Shown piece by piece: positions 39,046-47,778 of a DNA stretch of 64,000 bases. The position numbers and the translations under genes are program-made. The notes under the pieces are model-generated. The model saw only the letters and a program-made list of their open reading frames with translations. It had not been told where the DNA came from and did no database searches. The stretch comes from Hymenobacter lapidarius (GTDB lineage Bacteria > Bacteroidota > Bacteroidia > Cytophagales > Hymenobacteraceae), in NCBI RefSeq assembly GCF_001816145.1, contig NZ_MDZB01000131.1:91456-155455 (forward strand), in the 5' to 3' direction. Positions within the stretch are counted from its first letter, which is position 1. Every line of letters begins with the position of its first letter.

Positions 39046-39345
39046 TTAGTGGCTGAGCGTTTTTTCCTTGTATTTGGTAATCTGACGACGCAAGCTCTCG
39101 GCGGCGGCATCGGCGGCGGCTTCGAATGAAGCGGCATCTTCCTGGCTGAAAAGCGTGGTGCCGGGCACCAGCAGCTTTATCTCAACTGTTTTGTTTTCAA
39201 TTCCGTCTTTGTTGTTGAGGCGCATGATAACCTCGCCGCCGGTTACTTTATCGTAAAAAGTCTCGAGCTTATTGAGACGTTGCTGCACGAAGTCAAGCAG
39301 TTTTTGGTCGGCGTCGAAGTGCACCGAATGCATCTGTACTTTCAT
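39046..39345 (-). CDS. hpf: Ribosome hibernation-promoting factor
   Basis: This 99-residue protein belongs to the HPF/RaiA (YfiA) family: MKVQMHSVHFDADQKLLDFVQQRLNKLETF, then GGEVIMRLNN and a C-terminal SQEDAASFEAAADAAAESLRRQITKYKEK helix. It binds the 30S subunit at stationary phase and blocks translation; the short form lacks the C-terminal dimerisation domain of long HPF. The start at MKVQMHS (39345) is chosen over an upstream extension (MSFLYPF). It lies 38 bases downstream of xerC, probably in one transcript. Confidence 0.93.
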   Translation of the reverse strand: MKVQMHSVHFDADQKLLDFVQQRLNKLETFYDKVTGGEVIMRLNNKDGIENKTVEIKLLVPGTTLFSQEDAASFEAAADAAAESLRRQITKYKEKTLSH

Positions 39346-39383
39346 AAAGCAGTTGATTAAGAAGGTAAAAGGGTAAAGGAAAC

Positions 39384-40262
39384 TCAAGCCCGTGGGTGGG
39401 CTTGTTCAAATACGGATTTTAGGCGGTCAACGGACAGGTGCGTGTAAACTTGGGTGGCGGCCAGACTCGCATGCCCCAGCAATTCTTTGATGGAATTTAA
39501 GTCGGCCCCCTTGCCCAGCAAATGGGTAGCAAACGCGTGGCGGAGCGCGTGCGGGTGCTGCTGCGCGCCCGACGTGGTAATTTGGCTTAGGTAACGCTTC
39601 ACGGTGCGGTACACGAATTTTTCGTACATCGGCTCGCCTTTATCGGTAAGGAGCAATGGCCCGGCCACCGCGCCAAATTCATGCGCCCGGCGCGCTTGGT
39701 ACCGCTCAATAACGAGTTTCAGCGACGGGTTGAGTGGCACCAGGCGCTGCTTGTTTCCTTTGCCGGTCACGCGCACCGTGCTGGCCCCCAGGCTCACGTC
39801 ATCGGCGTGGATGCCGATAAGCTCCGACAAGCGAATGCCCGTACCGTACAGCATCTCCAGCACCAACTGGTCACGCTGCCCCGCAAATTCATCCCCGAAC
39901 TCGAATGTGTTCAACAGGCCGTTCAACGCATCCTCCGGCACAAACTCGGGGAGTTTTTTTGCCATTTTTGGGGCCTTGATGCGCAGCATGGGGTTGGCCT
40001 CAATGGTTCCGGCGCGCAACAGGAACTTGTAGTAGGAACGCAGGCACGCCACTTTGCGGTTCACGGTGCGCGGGTCCAGGTGCTGCTGCATGAGCTCCAC
40101 CACCCAGCCCCGGATGAGCGGGTGCGTGGCCTGCGCGGTATCGGCCAAGTCGTACGCCGATTTTAAGAAGGCAGCAAACTGGCCCAGGTCCGTCTGGTAA
40201 GAAGTAACCGTATGGGCACTGTACCGTCGTTCAAAGCGCAAAAAATCAAGAAAAGCCTCCAT
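39384..40262 (-). CDS. xerC: Tyrosine recombinase XerC-type
   Basis: This 292-residue tyrosine recombinase resolves chromosome dimers at dif. The N-terminal core-binding domain (MEAFLDFLRFERRYSAHTV) is followed by the catalytic domain with Arg in GTGIRLSELIG (near 145), Lys in VTGKGNKQRLVPL, HALRHAFATHLL (HxxR), GHASLAATQVYTH (His and the catalytic Tyr near 275). The ATG at 40262 agrees with the family; an ATG at 40304 would add DARLTRRAFFGVG through a hairpin. XerC and XerD are hard to tell apart by sequence alone. hpf follows. Confidence 0.92.
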   Translation of the reverse strand: MEAFLDFLRFERRYSAHTVTSYQTDLGQFAAFLKSAYDLADTAQATHPLIRGWVVELMQQHLDPRTVNRKVACLRSYYKFLLRAGTIEANPMLRIKAPKMAKKLPEFVPEDALNGLLNTFEFGDEFAGQRDQLVLEMLYGTGIRLSELIGIHADDVSLGASTVRVTGKGNKQRLVPLNPSLKLVIERYQARRAHEFGAVAGPLLLTDKGEPMYEKFVYRTVKRYLSQITTSGAQQHPHALRHAFATHLLGKGADLNSIKELLGHASLAATQVYTHLSVDRLKSVFEQAHPRA

Positions 40263-40271
40263 GCCAACACC

Positions 40272-40298
40272 AAAAAAAGCCCGGCGTGTGAGCCGGGC
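40272..40298 (-). terminator. Hairpin with U-tract just before the xerC start
   Basis: On the minus strand GCCCGGC and GCCGGGC are separated by TCACAC and followed by seven T bases, ending about 10 bases from the xerC ATG. If used as a terminator it limits read-through into xerC. Confidence 0.6.
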
Positions 40299-40355
40299 AT
40301 CCAATGTACTCCTTTTTTATTTCTCAGCAAACAACCACTGCCACACGGACGTGAA

Positions 40356-40397
40356 AAAACCGGCCGGCTTGCCATGTAAGGCAAACCAGCCGGTTCT
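40356..40397 (-). terminator. rpsU terminator
   Basis: On the minus strand AACCGGC pairs with GCCGGTT, with an inner TTTGCC/GGCAAG stem, and runs into T bases. It lies about 30 bases after the rpsU stop. Confidence 0.8.
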
Positions 40398-40426
40398 AGC
40401 AATGCTAACGGTTCCCGAGATTCGGG

Positions 40427-40621
40427 CTATTCGTTCGGCTGGCCGTAGGTGGCGAGCTTGTAAACAGCCTTCTGCTTCATCTTACGCTCCGTGATGCTGG
40501 GCTTCTGGAAGAACGTGCGACGACGCAGCTCTTTCAGCACGCCGGTGCGCTCAAACTTCTTTTTGAAGCGCTTCAGGGCGCGGTCAACCGATTCGTTGTC
40601 TTTGATTTGAATGATAATCAT
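40427..40621 (-). CDS. rpsU: 30S ribosomal protein bS21
   Basis: This 64-residue basic protein of the small subunit helps initiation near the platform. The sequence MIIIQIKDNESVDRALKRFKKK, KELRRRTFFQKPSITERKMK and the short basic tail are characteristic. It is preceded by a TATCTTTG promoter element and followed by a strong terminator, so it is probably expressed alone. In E. coli it sits before dnaG; here it is upstream of xerC. Confidence 0.96.
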   Translation of the reverse strand: MIIIQIKDNESVDRALKRFKKKFERTGVLKELRRRTFFQKPSITERKMKQKAVYKLATYGQPNE

Positions 40622-40670
40622 ATCAGGGAATGAGGGAGATTTTCTGAGGAGGGCGGCCTAAACCGGGCCG

Positions 40671-40678
40671 CAAAGATA
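40671..40678 (-). promoter_or_regulatory. rpsU promoter, -7 element
   Basis: TATCTTTG on the minus strand matches TAnnTTTG, about 50 bases before the rpsU ATG. Confidence 0.55.
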
Positions 40679-40685
40679 AACCACA

Positions 40686-40717
40686 GATTTAACAGATTCT
40701 AACGGATTTAACAGATT
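40686..40717. repeat. Two tandem GATTTAACAGATT units
   Basis: GATTTAACAGATT occurs at 40686-40698 and 40705-40717 (19-base period) in a low-GC stretch between rpsU and the dehydrogenase gene. It overlaps the -33 area of the rpsU promoter. Confidence 0.6.
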
Positions 40718-40741
40718 TTTTATGGTTCTGCCCCTGAGTCG

Positions 40742-40770
40742 GCGTGAGGCGCTATTTTAGCTCCTCACGC
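40742..40770. other. Perfect 8-bp hairpin
   Basis: GCGTGAGG pairs with CCTCACGC around a 13-base loop. It lies next to a second hairpin (40780-40812) after the acyl-CoA dehydrogenase gene. Confidence 0.6.
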
Positions 40771-40779
40771 GACTAGCAG

Positions 40780-40812
40780 AAACCCCAAAACTCGGCTAAC
40801 TTCGGGGTTTTT
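40780..40812 (-). terminator. Acyl-CoA dehydrogenase 3' hairpin
   Basis: AAACCCC pairs with GGGGTTTT across a 17-base loop at the 3' end of the gene. On the minus strand it is followed by only three T bases. Confidence 0.5.
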
Positions 40813-41956
40813 ACTTCAGCAAGGCCCGGGCAATTACCAGTTTCTGGATTTCGCTGGTCCCTTCGCCGATGGTGCATAGCTTGGCGTCGCGGTAGTACTT
40901 CTCGGCCGGGTAGTCCTTGGTGTAGCCGTAGCCACCGAAAATCTGCACGCCTTCGTTGGCAACGCGCACGCTCACTTCCGAGGCGTAGAGCTTGGCCATG
41001 GCCGACTCCAGGTTCACGTTCTGGCCGCGGTCCTTCATGTCGGCGGCGCGGTAGGTGAGCTGGCTGGCGGCTTCAATTTCAGTCGCCATATCAGCCAGTT
41101 TGAAGGCAATGCCCTGGAAGCTGCTGATGGGCTGGTTGAACTGGTGACGCTCTTTGCTGTACTGCACCGCGGCTTCGAAAGCCCCTTGGGCAATGCCCAA
41201 GCTGAGGGCCGCAATGCTGATGCGGCCGCCATCAAGCACTTTCAGCGACTGCACAAAGCCGTCGCCCACTTTGCCGATAACGTTCTCTTTGGGCACTTTG
41301 CAGTCCGTGAAAATCAGCTCCGTAGTTTCCGACGCCCGCATACCGAGCTTGTCTTCCTTGCGGCCAGCGGCAAAACCTGGCGTGCCGCGCTCGATGATAA
41401 AGGCCGTCATGCCGTGGGAGTCGCCTACTTCGCCGGTGCGCACAATGACCACAGCCACGTTGCCGGACTTGCCGTGGGTGATGAAGTTTTTGGCCCCGTT
41501 GATAATATAGTTTTCGCCGCTCTCATCGAGCACGGCCGTGGTGCGCATGTTACCGGCATCGGAGCCGGTATTGGGCTCCGTCAGGCCCCAGGCACCAATC
41601 CACTCGCCCGAGGCAAGCTTGGGCAGGTATTTCTGCTTCTGCTCCTCGGAAGCGTGCTGCAGGATGTGGCCGGTGCAGAGCGAGTTGTGCGCTGCCATGC
41701 TCAAGCCAATGCTGCCGTCAATCTTGGCCAGTTCGGCAATGGCCGTTACGTACTCCATATAGCCAAAGCCCGAGCCACCATACTGCTGGGGCACGAGCAC
41801 CCCCATCAGGCCCAGTTCGCCAAGCTTATGAAAAACCTCAATGGGAAACTCCTGGCTTTCGTCCCATTTCATCATATCGGGCTTGATGTGCTGGGCGCCA
41901 AAGTCGCGCACCATCTGGGCAATCATGGTTTGGTTTTCGGTGGCTACGGCTTCCAT
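40811..41956 (-). CDS. Acyl-CoA dehydrogenase
   Basis: This is a 381-residue flavoenzyme of beta-oxidation that makes the 2,3-double bond in acyl-CoA. The N-terminal helical domain ([17 protein letters not shown]), the middle beta-domain with [11 protein letters not shown] (near 137) and the C-terminal helices with the catalytic Glu in [15 protein letters not shown] are seen. The RHQF motif (near 264) binds CoA. The chain length preference is not fixed; short-to-medium chain is likely. The start MEAVATENQ is preferred over 42004. A TACTTTTG promoter faces away from the exopolysaccharide operon. Confidence 0.94.
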   Translation of the reverse strand: MEAVATENQTMIAQMVRDFGAQHIKPDMMKWDESQEFPIEVFHKLGELGLMGVLVPQQYGGSGFGYMEYVTAIAELAKIDGSIGLSMAAHNSLCTGHILQHASEEQKQKYLPKLASGEWIGAWGLTEPNTGSDAGNMRTTAVLDESGENYIINGAKNFITHGKSGNVAVVIVRTGEVGDSHGMTAFIIERGTPGFAAGRKEDKLGMRASETTELIFTDCKVPKENVIGKVGDGFVQSLKVLDGGRISIAALSLGIAQGAFEAAVQYSKERHQFNQPISSFQGIAFKLADMATEIEAASQLTYRAADMKDRGQNVNLESAMAKLYASEVSVRVANEGVQIFGGYGYTKDYPAEKYYRDAKLCTIGEGTSEIQKLVIARALLK

Positions 41957-42040
41957 ACTATTGAGTAAACTTGAGGGTGGGATTTGAGAAATCAGGACAG
42001 GCAACTAACTGCTTAACCAACAACTCTGGTTTTCGGCCTA

Positions 42041-42048
42041 CAAAAGTA
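42041..42048 (-). promoter_or_regulatory. Acyl-CoA dehydrogenase promoter, -7 element
   Basis: TACTTTTG on the minus strand matches TAnnTTTG. A TTTTG 15 bases further up could be a -33 element, although the spacing is short. Confidence 0.5.
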
Positions 42049-42101
42049 CGCTTTAAGCGCTGGCAAAAGCTAGGCATCTGGCACCGCGTAACGGGTTGAA
42101 C

Positions 42102-42132
42102 TTGAATAGGCGCCGCAAAATCGTTACTTTTG
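42102..42132 (+). promoter_or_regulatory. Exopolysaccharide operon promoter
   Basis: A TTG (42102-42104) lies 20 bases before TACTTTTG (42125-42132), which matches TAnnTTTG. This is the best -33/-7 pair in the window and lies about 80 bases before the wza-like ATG. Confidence 0.6.
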
Positions 42133-42211
42133 AGGCTTTTTGAGAGAAACTTGGTTTTGAACGCCAATTTTTTTCATTGTTTCCAATTTGATTCCGTATT
42201 AATTGGCCTTC

Positions 42212-43159
42212 ATGCCGACCTTTCTTCTTTGCCGCTTCGCGCGGCTGTGGCTGCTGGCACTGCCCGCAATGCTGCTTTTTTCGTCGTGCGCCACGACCAA
42301 ACACTACAACCAGCGCACGCTGTTTCGCCTGACCGACAGGCAGGGCAAACAGCTTGACAGCACCAAATTACGCATCGCCGTGAACCGGTCGGAGCGCAAT
42401 TATGTCATCCAGGCCAATGATTTTTTGGAGGTGCGGGTGAATACCAATAAAGGCGAACGAATACTGGACCCTAACGGCGAACTGCAGTTTGGGCAGCCCT
42501 CCGGTGGAGGTTTGCCTGCTCGCGGCGGTGCTGGTGGTATTGGTGGTGGCATTGGTAGTGGTGGAGGCACCACACGAAACGCAGGCCAAGGAGGAGGTTC
42601 TGCTACGCAGGGAACAGGTGGCTCTGTTTTTCTGGTGCAAGCTGATGGCACGGTAGTACTGCCGATGGTGAACCGCGTGCGCGTGAACGGTTTAACATTA
42701 CTGGAGGCCGATAGCATGCTGGCCATTCGCTACAATGAATTCTATAAAGAGTCGTTTGTCACAACCCGCGTCACCAACAACCGCGTTATTATACTGGGGG
42801 CAACCAGTGGGCAGGTCATCCCTCTCAATAACGACAACATGAACCTGTTGGAGGTGCTGGCACTGGCCGGTGGAGTAGACGGGGCCGGCGGCGCGTCGGC
42901 ATTATACCGCAATGGTGGACGCGTCAACAACATTCGCATTATCAGAGGCGATTTGAAGAACCCCCGGGTGCAACAAATCGATTTGTCAACCCTTGACGGC
43001 ATGCGGCGGGCCAACCTACAGGTGGAGCCTAATGACGTTATTTATGTGGAACCCATCCGCCGTCCACTGCTCGATGCCTTGGTTGATGCAGGCCCCATTT
43101 TGAGCCTGTCGTCTTTGGTACTTACTACCACGTTTTTCTTACTCAGTCAATTTAGATAA
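42212..43159 (+). CDS. Polysaccharide export lipoprotein, Wza-like
   Basis: This 315-residue protein has a lipobox LFSSCATT (Cys near 26). A Poly_export domain follows (NYVIQANDFLEVRVNTN; FLVQADGTVVLPMVNRVRVNGLTLLEA), then a SLBB-type domain (GATSGQVIPLNNDNMNLLEVLALAGGV) and one C-terminal helix. Between the halves of the first domain is a Gly-rich insert (about 100-135, GGAGGIGGGIGSGGG) that the usual family lacks. It probably forms the outer-membrane export channel with the Wzc-like kinase encoded next. It is lower in GC than the flanking genes. An upstream ATG is not present; TTG at 42203 is rejected. Confidence 0.93.
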   Translation: MPTFLLCRFARLWLLALPAMLLFSSCATTKHYNQRTLFRLTDRQGKQLDSTKLRIAVNRSERNYVIQANDFLEVRVNTNKGERILDPNGELQFGQPSGGGLPARGGAGGIGGGIGSGGGTTRNAGQGGGSATQGTGGSVFLVQADGTVVLPMVNRVRVNGLTLLEADSMLAIRYNEFYKESFVTTRVTNNRVIILGATSGQVIPLNNDNMNLLEVLALAGGVDGAGGASALYRNGGRVNNIRIIRGDLKNPRVQQIDLSTLDGMRRANLQVEPNDVIYVEPIRRPLLDALVDAGPILSLSSLVLTTTFFLLSQFR

Positions 43160-43227
43160 TATAACGGTCATTTATTCCCGTCTATTGATTTAGGTATTTT
43201 CAAGCCTGATTTGACACTATACTCATA

Positions 43228-45735
43228 ATGGCTACTAACGAAAACAGAGAACTGGAAGAGCTTATTCGCAACGCTACCGGCGGCACGGCATTTCCCTCCG
43301 AGGCGCCGGCTGTGGGTACTGGCGAGACCGAGGAGGAATCTGCCAGTCTGGACATCACTACGCTTGTGCTGGTAGCACGGCGCAGCTTGCTGTGGATGCT
43401 TCTGCTAATTACCCTGGGGCTTACGGCTTCCTGGCTCTACCTGCGCTATACTAAGCCTGTTTACAAGTCGGCATCTTTACTTAAAATTGACGAGCGCAAC
43501 GAAGGCAGTGCCCTTGGTTTGGGTGGTCAGGGGGCTTCAGCAGCATTACCCAATGGCCGAGCTAAACTAGCTGGCGAAGTCGAGCTAATTAAATCCAACA
43601 TCATTTACCAGCGACTTAAAGACTCTCTAGCCCTGGATGTGAACTACTACGTGCAGGGCACGGTATTGGAGTCGGAATTATATAGAACCTCGCCTTTCCG
43701 CGTCAAGTACAGCATCACGGACCCGAGCCTATATAACCGTAAATTTGAATTGCGGTTCACCGCTCCTGGACGGTTCAGACTGGAGTTTGTGGGCCAGGGC
43801 CGACCACTTGGGGGAGAATATGCATTAGGCCAGCAGATAAAATTTCCGGGCATTCAGCTTCAGGTGCTGGGAACGAAGAATTTGGTGACTGACACGCCAG
43901 ACGATGCCAGCTACCATTTCACTATTCAGGACGATTATACGGTCAACGCCTATCTGGATAAAAATCTGACGGTTGAGATTATCAACCCCGAGGCCAGCAC
44001 AATACAAATTGCCTTTAATGATTTTAATCCCAGCAAAGCTCAGGATATTGTTAACAATATAGACGCGGTATATTTGGAAGAGCGACTTGCCCAAAAACAG
44101 GAAAGCACAATTAGCAAGCTTCGTTTTCTGGACCAGATTCTGGACCAAAACGGGCAGAACCTGGAAGATGCCGAAGACCGGCTGCAAAACTTTGTGCAAA
44201 AAACCGGCACTTACGACAGCAAAGGCGAATTTGAGGCCATCAGTGCAAAGCTGGAAAAATTTGAGACGGAGCGGCTGAAGCTCACCGACAACATTGCCCT
44301 GTTGGCTGCAATAACTAACATGGCTAACCAGGAACGCCTGACCCGCGACGAAACTCAAACCGTGGAGCAAAGCTTGCCCGCCTTGGCTGGCATTGAAGAT
44401 GCGCAGTTGGGGCAGGAGCTTAATCAACTCAACTCGCTGCAATGGCGACTGCGCCGGGTGTCGCGCTCCTACAACGAGAGCACCGAAGCCATTCAGGGTA
44501 TCCGGGATGACATTGCCTTCACACGGGCTTCACTGAAGCGCTTGCTGCGGCAAAACCAAGTATTGCTGCAAAAGGAGCTTGCGCGCCTTGACCAGCAGCG
44601 GGCCAAGCTCAACGGCGAGCTGCAAAGCCTACCAGCTAAAAGCACGCAGTTGGAGCGGTTGAAGCGCCCATTGGATTTGTACACTAGCTCGTACCTGCAG
44701 CTTATGGACCGCAAAGTGCAGTTCAATATCGAAAAAGCTGGTGCTACGGCCGATTTCAAAGTACTTTCCCCTGCCTCGCCTCCATCGGCGCCCATTTCTC
44801 CCAATCGGCTCATTGTGTATGCCATTGGCTTGGCGGGAGGGCTTGTGCTGGGACTGGGGCTAATTGCGGTGCGGTACTTCATGCACAATACCATCACCAA
44901 TGTGCGGGAGTTGGAGCGGAGTACCAAAGCGTCGGTGCTGGGCATTATCCCCACCTATGATAAGGAGAAAATGGAGGTGTCGCGGCTGGTGGTAGATAAA
45001 AACCCCAAATCGGCTATTTCGGAGTCCATTCGTTCCATAAGAACCAACCTAGACTTTATCAGCTCGGCCAAGAAGAAGCGGATGATATCGGTCACCTCCA
45101 CAATTTCGGGAGAGGGCAAAACATTTGTTACCGTGAACCTGGGAGGCATTATTGCATTGTCTGGTCAACGGGTTATTATCCTGGACTTGGACATGCGTAA
45201 ACCCAAAGTCAACCTGGCTTTTGGGGCCGGCAATGCGAAGGGAATAAGTACCATTCTCATTGAGCGCCACAGCATTCAAGAATGTATCCAGCCTACATCC
45301 ATCGAATCGATGCAGTTCATTTCGGCAGGACCAACCCCGCCGAATCCTTCCGAGTTGATTTTGAGCGACAAGTTTGACTTGATGATTCAGGAGTTATTTC
45401 TGTCTTACGATGTTATTCTGCTTGATACTCCGCCAGTTGGCTTGGTAACCGATGGCATTCTCATCATGCGCAAGGTTGATATTCCACTCTACATTGTACG
45501 GGCTGGCTATTCACGAAAGGCCTTCATTAAGAACATGAACCGGTTGATGCGCAGTAGTAATCTCACGCGCATGTGTACCATTCTCAACGACGCCAGTTCG
45601 CGTGGCGCGGGCTACGGCTACGGCTACGGATATGGATATGGCTATGGCTATGGCGCTTATGGCCAGGGCTACTACGAGGAGCCCGCCGCCAAGCCGCTTA
45701 CCTTCGGCGAGAAGCTGAAGAAATTCTTCAGCTAA
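43228..45735 (+). CDS. Tyrosine autokinase of exopolysaccharide export (Wzc-like BY-kinase)
   Basis: This 835-residue protein controls polysaccharide chain length and export. Wzz-type membrane segments (about 55-75 and 525-550) flank a long periplasmic coil (about 290-480; EERLAQKQESTISKLRFLDQIL). The cytoplasmic kinase has Walker A STISGEGKTF (near 630), Walker A' in ILDLDMRKPK (near 650) and Walker B in ILLDTPPVG. The C-terminal tail has about eleven Tyr in a Gly-Tyr run (about 790-815), the sites of autophosphorylation. The gene lies 68 bases after the Wza-like gene. The CpsB-like phosphatase encoded next is its expected antagonist. Confidence 0.95.
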   Translation: MATNENRELEELIRNATGGTAFPSEAPAVGTGETEEESASLDITTLVLVARRSLLWMLLLITLGLTASWLYLRYTKPVYKSASLLKIDERNEGSALGLGGQGASAALPNGRAKLAGEVELIKSNIIYQRLKDSLALDVNYYVQGTVLESELYRTSPFRVKYSITDPSLYNRKFELRFTAPGRFRLEFVGQGRPLGGEYALGQQIKFPGIQLQVLGTKNLVTDTPDDASYHFTIQDDYTVNAYLDKNLTVEIINPEASTIQIAFNDFNPSKAQDIVNNIDAVYLEERLAQKQESTISKLRFLDQILDQNGQNLEDAEDRLQNFVQKTGTYDSKGEFEAISAKLEKFETERLKLTDNIALLAAITNMANQERLTRDETQTVEQSLPALAGIEDAQLGQELNQLNSLQWRLRRVSRSYNESTEAIQGIRDDIAFTRASLKRLLRQNQVLLQKELARLDQQRAKLNGELQSLPAKSTQLERLKRPLDLYTSSYLQLMDRKVQFNIEKAGATADFKVLSPASPPSAPISPNRLIVYAIGLAGGLVLGLGLIAVRYFMHNTITNVRELERSTKASVLGIIPTYDKEKMEVSRLVVDKNPKSAISESIRSIRTNLDFISSAKKKRMISVTSTISGEGKTFVTVNLGGIIALSGQRVIILDLDMRKPKVNLAFGAGNAKGISTILIERHSIQECIQPTSIESMQFISAGPTPPNPSELILSDKFDLMIQELFLSYDVILLDTPPVGLVTDGILIMRKVDIPLYIVRAGYSRKAFIKNMNRLMRSSNLTRMCTILNDASSRGAGYGYGYGYGYGYGYGAYGQGYYEEPAAKPLTFGEKLKKFFS

Positions 45736-45747
45736 CACCCGTACTTA

Positions 45748-46518
45748 ATGGCTTCTTTTCTGCAGCGGCTTTTCGGAAACAAGCCGGCAGCTCGGGCTAT
45801 TTCGGCTAGTTTTGCCCAGCTGGGGGCTGATATGCACTCCCACCTGCTGCCGGGCCTCGACGACGGCGCGGAAACGGTAGAACACTCCCTGGACTTGCTC
45901 CGGGCCCTGCGGGAGGCCGGTTTTCGGAAGCTGATAATGACGCCCCACATCATGGGCGACTTCTACAAGAATACCCCGGAGGGGATTCGGGCGGCCCTGC
46001 AGGTCCTGCGTGACGCTGCCGCCACCGCGGGCCTGGGCGATGTGGAGCTGGCTTGCGCGGCGGAATATTACCTGGATGAATTTCTGGGCCGCAAGCTGGC
46101 CGATGGTACCGAGATGCTGACCTTCGGCGGCGACAAACGCTACCTGCTGTTTGAAACCTCGTACATGAACGAGCCCCTGAACCTGTACGAAATTATTTTT
46201 GAGCTTCACGCCCAGGGGTATCAACCCGTGTTGGCCCACCCGGAACGGTATACGTACCTACACGGCCGTTTTTCGGATATCGAGGCCTTGCGCCGCGACC
46301 ATGGTGTGTTGCTCCAGGTTAATTTGAATTCGCTGGCCGGCTACTATTCCCCAGCTGCCAAACGGGTGGCCGAAGAGTTGATTGATGGCGGTTTGGTTGA
46401 CTTTGTGGGCACTGATACGCACCATTTGCGCCACACCGAAACCCTGGTGCGCAAAGCCCTGCCACTCCCTTACATGGAAAAGCTTCTCCGATTGCCACTG
46501 CTCAACCAAACACTTTGA
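45748..46518 (+). CDS. Tyrosine-protein phosphatase, CpsB/CapC (PHP) type
   Basis: This 256-residue metal-dependent phosphatase removes phosphate from the tyrosine tail of BY-kinases. The PHP motifs are DMHSHLLPGLDDGA (near 28-41), TPHIMG, HPERYTYL (near 170) and GTDTHHLR (near 222), which supply the His/Asp metal ligands. The start MASFLQRLFGN lies 12 bases after the Wzc-like stop, implying cotranscription. Together with that kinase it forms a phosphorylation switch for polysaccharide export. The next gene starts 76 bases later. Confidence 0.93.
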   Translation: MASFLQRLFGNKPAARAISASFAQLGADMHSHLLPGLDDGAETVEHSLDLLRALREAGFRKLIMTPHIMGDFYKNTPEGIRAALQVLRDAAATAGLGDVELACAAEYYLDEFLGRKLADGTEMLTFGGDKRYLLFETSYMNEPLNLYEIIFELHAQGYQPVLAHPERYTYLHGRFSDIEALRRDHGVLLQVNLNSLAGYYSPAAKRVAEELIDGGLVDFVGTDTHHLRHTETLVRKALPLPYMEKLLRLPLLNQTL

Positions 46519-46594
46519 GGCCATTGCCTGCTGTTGGATGTTTCCGTTGCTGGTCCCCCCTCTGCAGACCTCCTCAAATTCCCAATATTCCTTC

Positions 46595-47617
46595 ATGATA
46601 TTCGTTACCGGCGGAACCGGCCTAATAGGCTCCTTTCTGTTGCAGGCACTGCGTGCACGCGGCTTAGCGGTGCGGGCATTGCACCGGGGCGCCCTGCCCA
46701 CCCATGCCGCGCCGGGCGTGGACTGGGTAGCCGGCGATTTGCTCGATACCGAGTTGCTACGCGTGGCCCTCACGCCCGATGTGACGCACGTATTCCATTG
46801 CGCGGGGCTGGTGTCCTACGCGCCGCAAGACGAAGACTTGCTACTTAACGTGAACGTGCAAGGGACCGCGGCCATTGTGGACGCCTGCCTGGAGCGGCCG
46901 GGCATCCGACTGGCCCACGTGTCTTCCGTAGCGGCGCTGGGTGGCCCTGCCGCCAGAAGTACAACTGACGCAAACGGCGCACTTCCCATCACCGAAAAGA
47001 ATACCTGGGACCTTGGAGCCGCGCATCCGGCTTACGCCACCTCCAAGTATTTGGGTGAGCTGGAAGTGTGGCGTGGCGTGGCCGAAGGGCTTTCCGCTGT
47101 CATCGTCAATCCGTCGGTGGTACTGGGGCCCGGCGACTGGCACCGGAGCAGCACCCGGCTGCTGCGCTACACCCACCAGGAACACCGATTTTACACCACC
47201 GGCCTCATCAATTTTGTGGATGTGCGGGATGTGGTAGCCCAATTGCTGGCCCTGACGCTGGACCAGCCGGAAATAGGCGGGGAACGGTACATCCTGAGTG
47301 CAGAGGCGGTACCGCTGGCTACTTTTTTCCGCATGGCCGCGGAGGCTATGGGGCGGCGGCCGCCCACGGTGGCGGTGCCCAACTGGGCCGCCGAGCTTAT
47401 CTGGCGCCTGGAGCACGCGCGGGCCGTGCTGACCGGGGCCCGGCCGCTTATTACCAAAGATACTGCCCGGGCCGGACAGCAACCCGTGGTGTATGCGCAC
47501 GCCAAAGTACAAAGCGCTACCGGCCTCAATTTCCGTCCGTTAGCCGAGACACTGGCGTGGTGTGCCGCCGAATTGGCTGGTAACCCAACCACGTCCCCGG
47601 CGGTTATCGTATCTTAG
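46595..47617 (+). CDS. NAD-dependent epimerase/dehydratase family protein
   Basis: This is a 340-residue extended SDR. The nucleotide-binding motif is VTGGTGLIGSFLLQ (near 4-17). Catalytic residues lie in HVSSVAALGG and the YATSKYLGE motif (near 145). The C-terminal half (VNPSVVLGPGDW, INFVDVRDVVAQLLAL) resembles dihydroflavonol-4-reductase-like and NAD-sugar epimerase enzymes. It may modify a nucleotide sugar for the polysaccharide, judged by position only. The start at MIFVTGG is preferred; the frame upstream overlaps the phosphatase gene. Confidence 0.88.
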   Translation: MIFVTGGTGLIGSFLLQALRARGLAVRALHRGALPTHAAPGVDWVAGDLLDTELLRVALTPDVTHVFHCAGLVSYAPQDEDLLLNVNVQGTAAIVDACLERPGIRLAHVSSVAALGGPAARSTTDANGALPITEKNTWDLGAAHPAYATSKYLGELEVWRGVAEGLSAVIVNPSVVLGPGDWHRSSTRLLRYTHQEHRFYTTGLINFVDVRDVVAQLLALTLDQPEIGGERYILSAEAVPLATFFRMAAEAMGRRPPTVAVPNWAAELIWRLEHARAVLTGARPLITKDTARAGQQPVVYAHAKVQSATGLNFRPLAETLAWCAAELAGNPTTSPAVIVS

Positions 47618-47778
47618 CAAGAGCCAGATTGCACGGTTTTGGCTAACATTTGTTATTATTGATAGAGAACCGATAAAGTGGAGTGGAACGGCGTTTGCAA
47701 GCAACTGGCTACTAGTTGGCTGGTGTTTCGTTCTCCGATTCACAAAACGGATTAATCCACTTACCTTATTGCGGTATT

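Noticed and set aside
40304..40304. Start of xerC at 40304 with its AAGGAG site
   Set aside because: The extension DARLTRRAFFGVG is not typical of XerC and is encoded by a terminator-like hairpin; kept only as a finding.
45610..45665. A tandem repeat or CRISPR-like array in the Wzc-like gene
   Set aside because: It is in-frame Gly-Tyr coding for the kinase's tyrosine tail, with no spacers.
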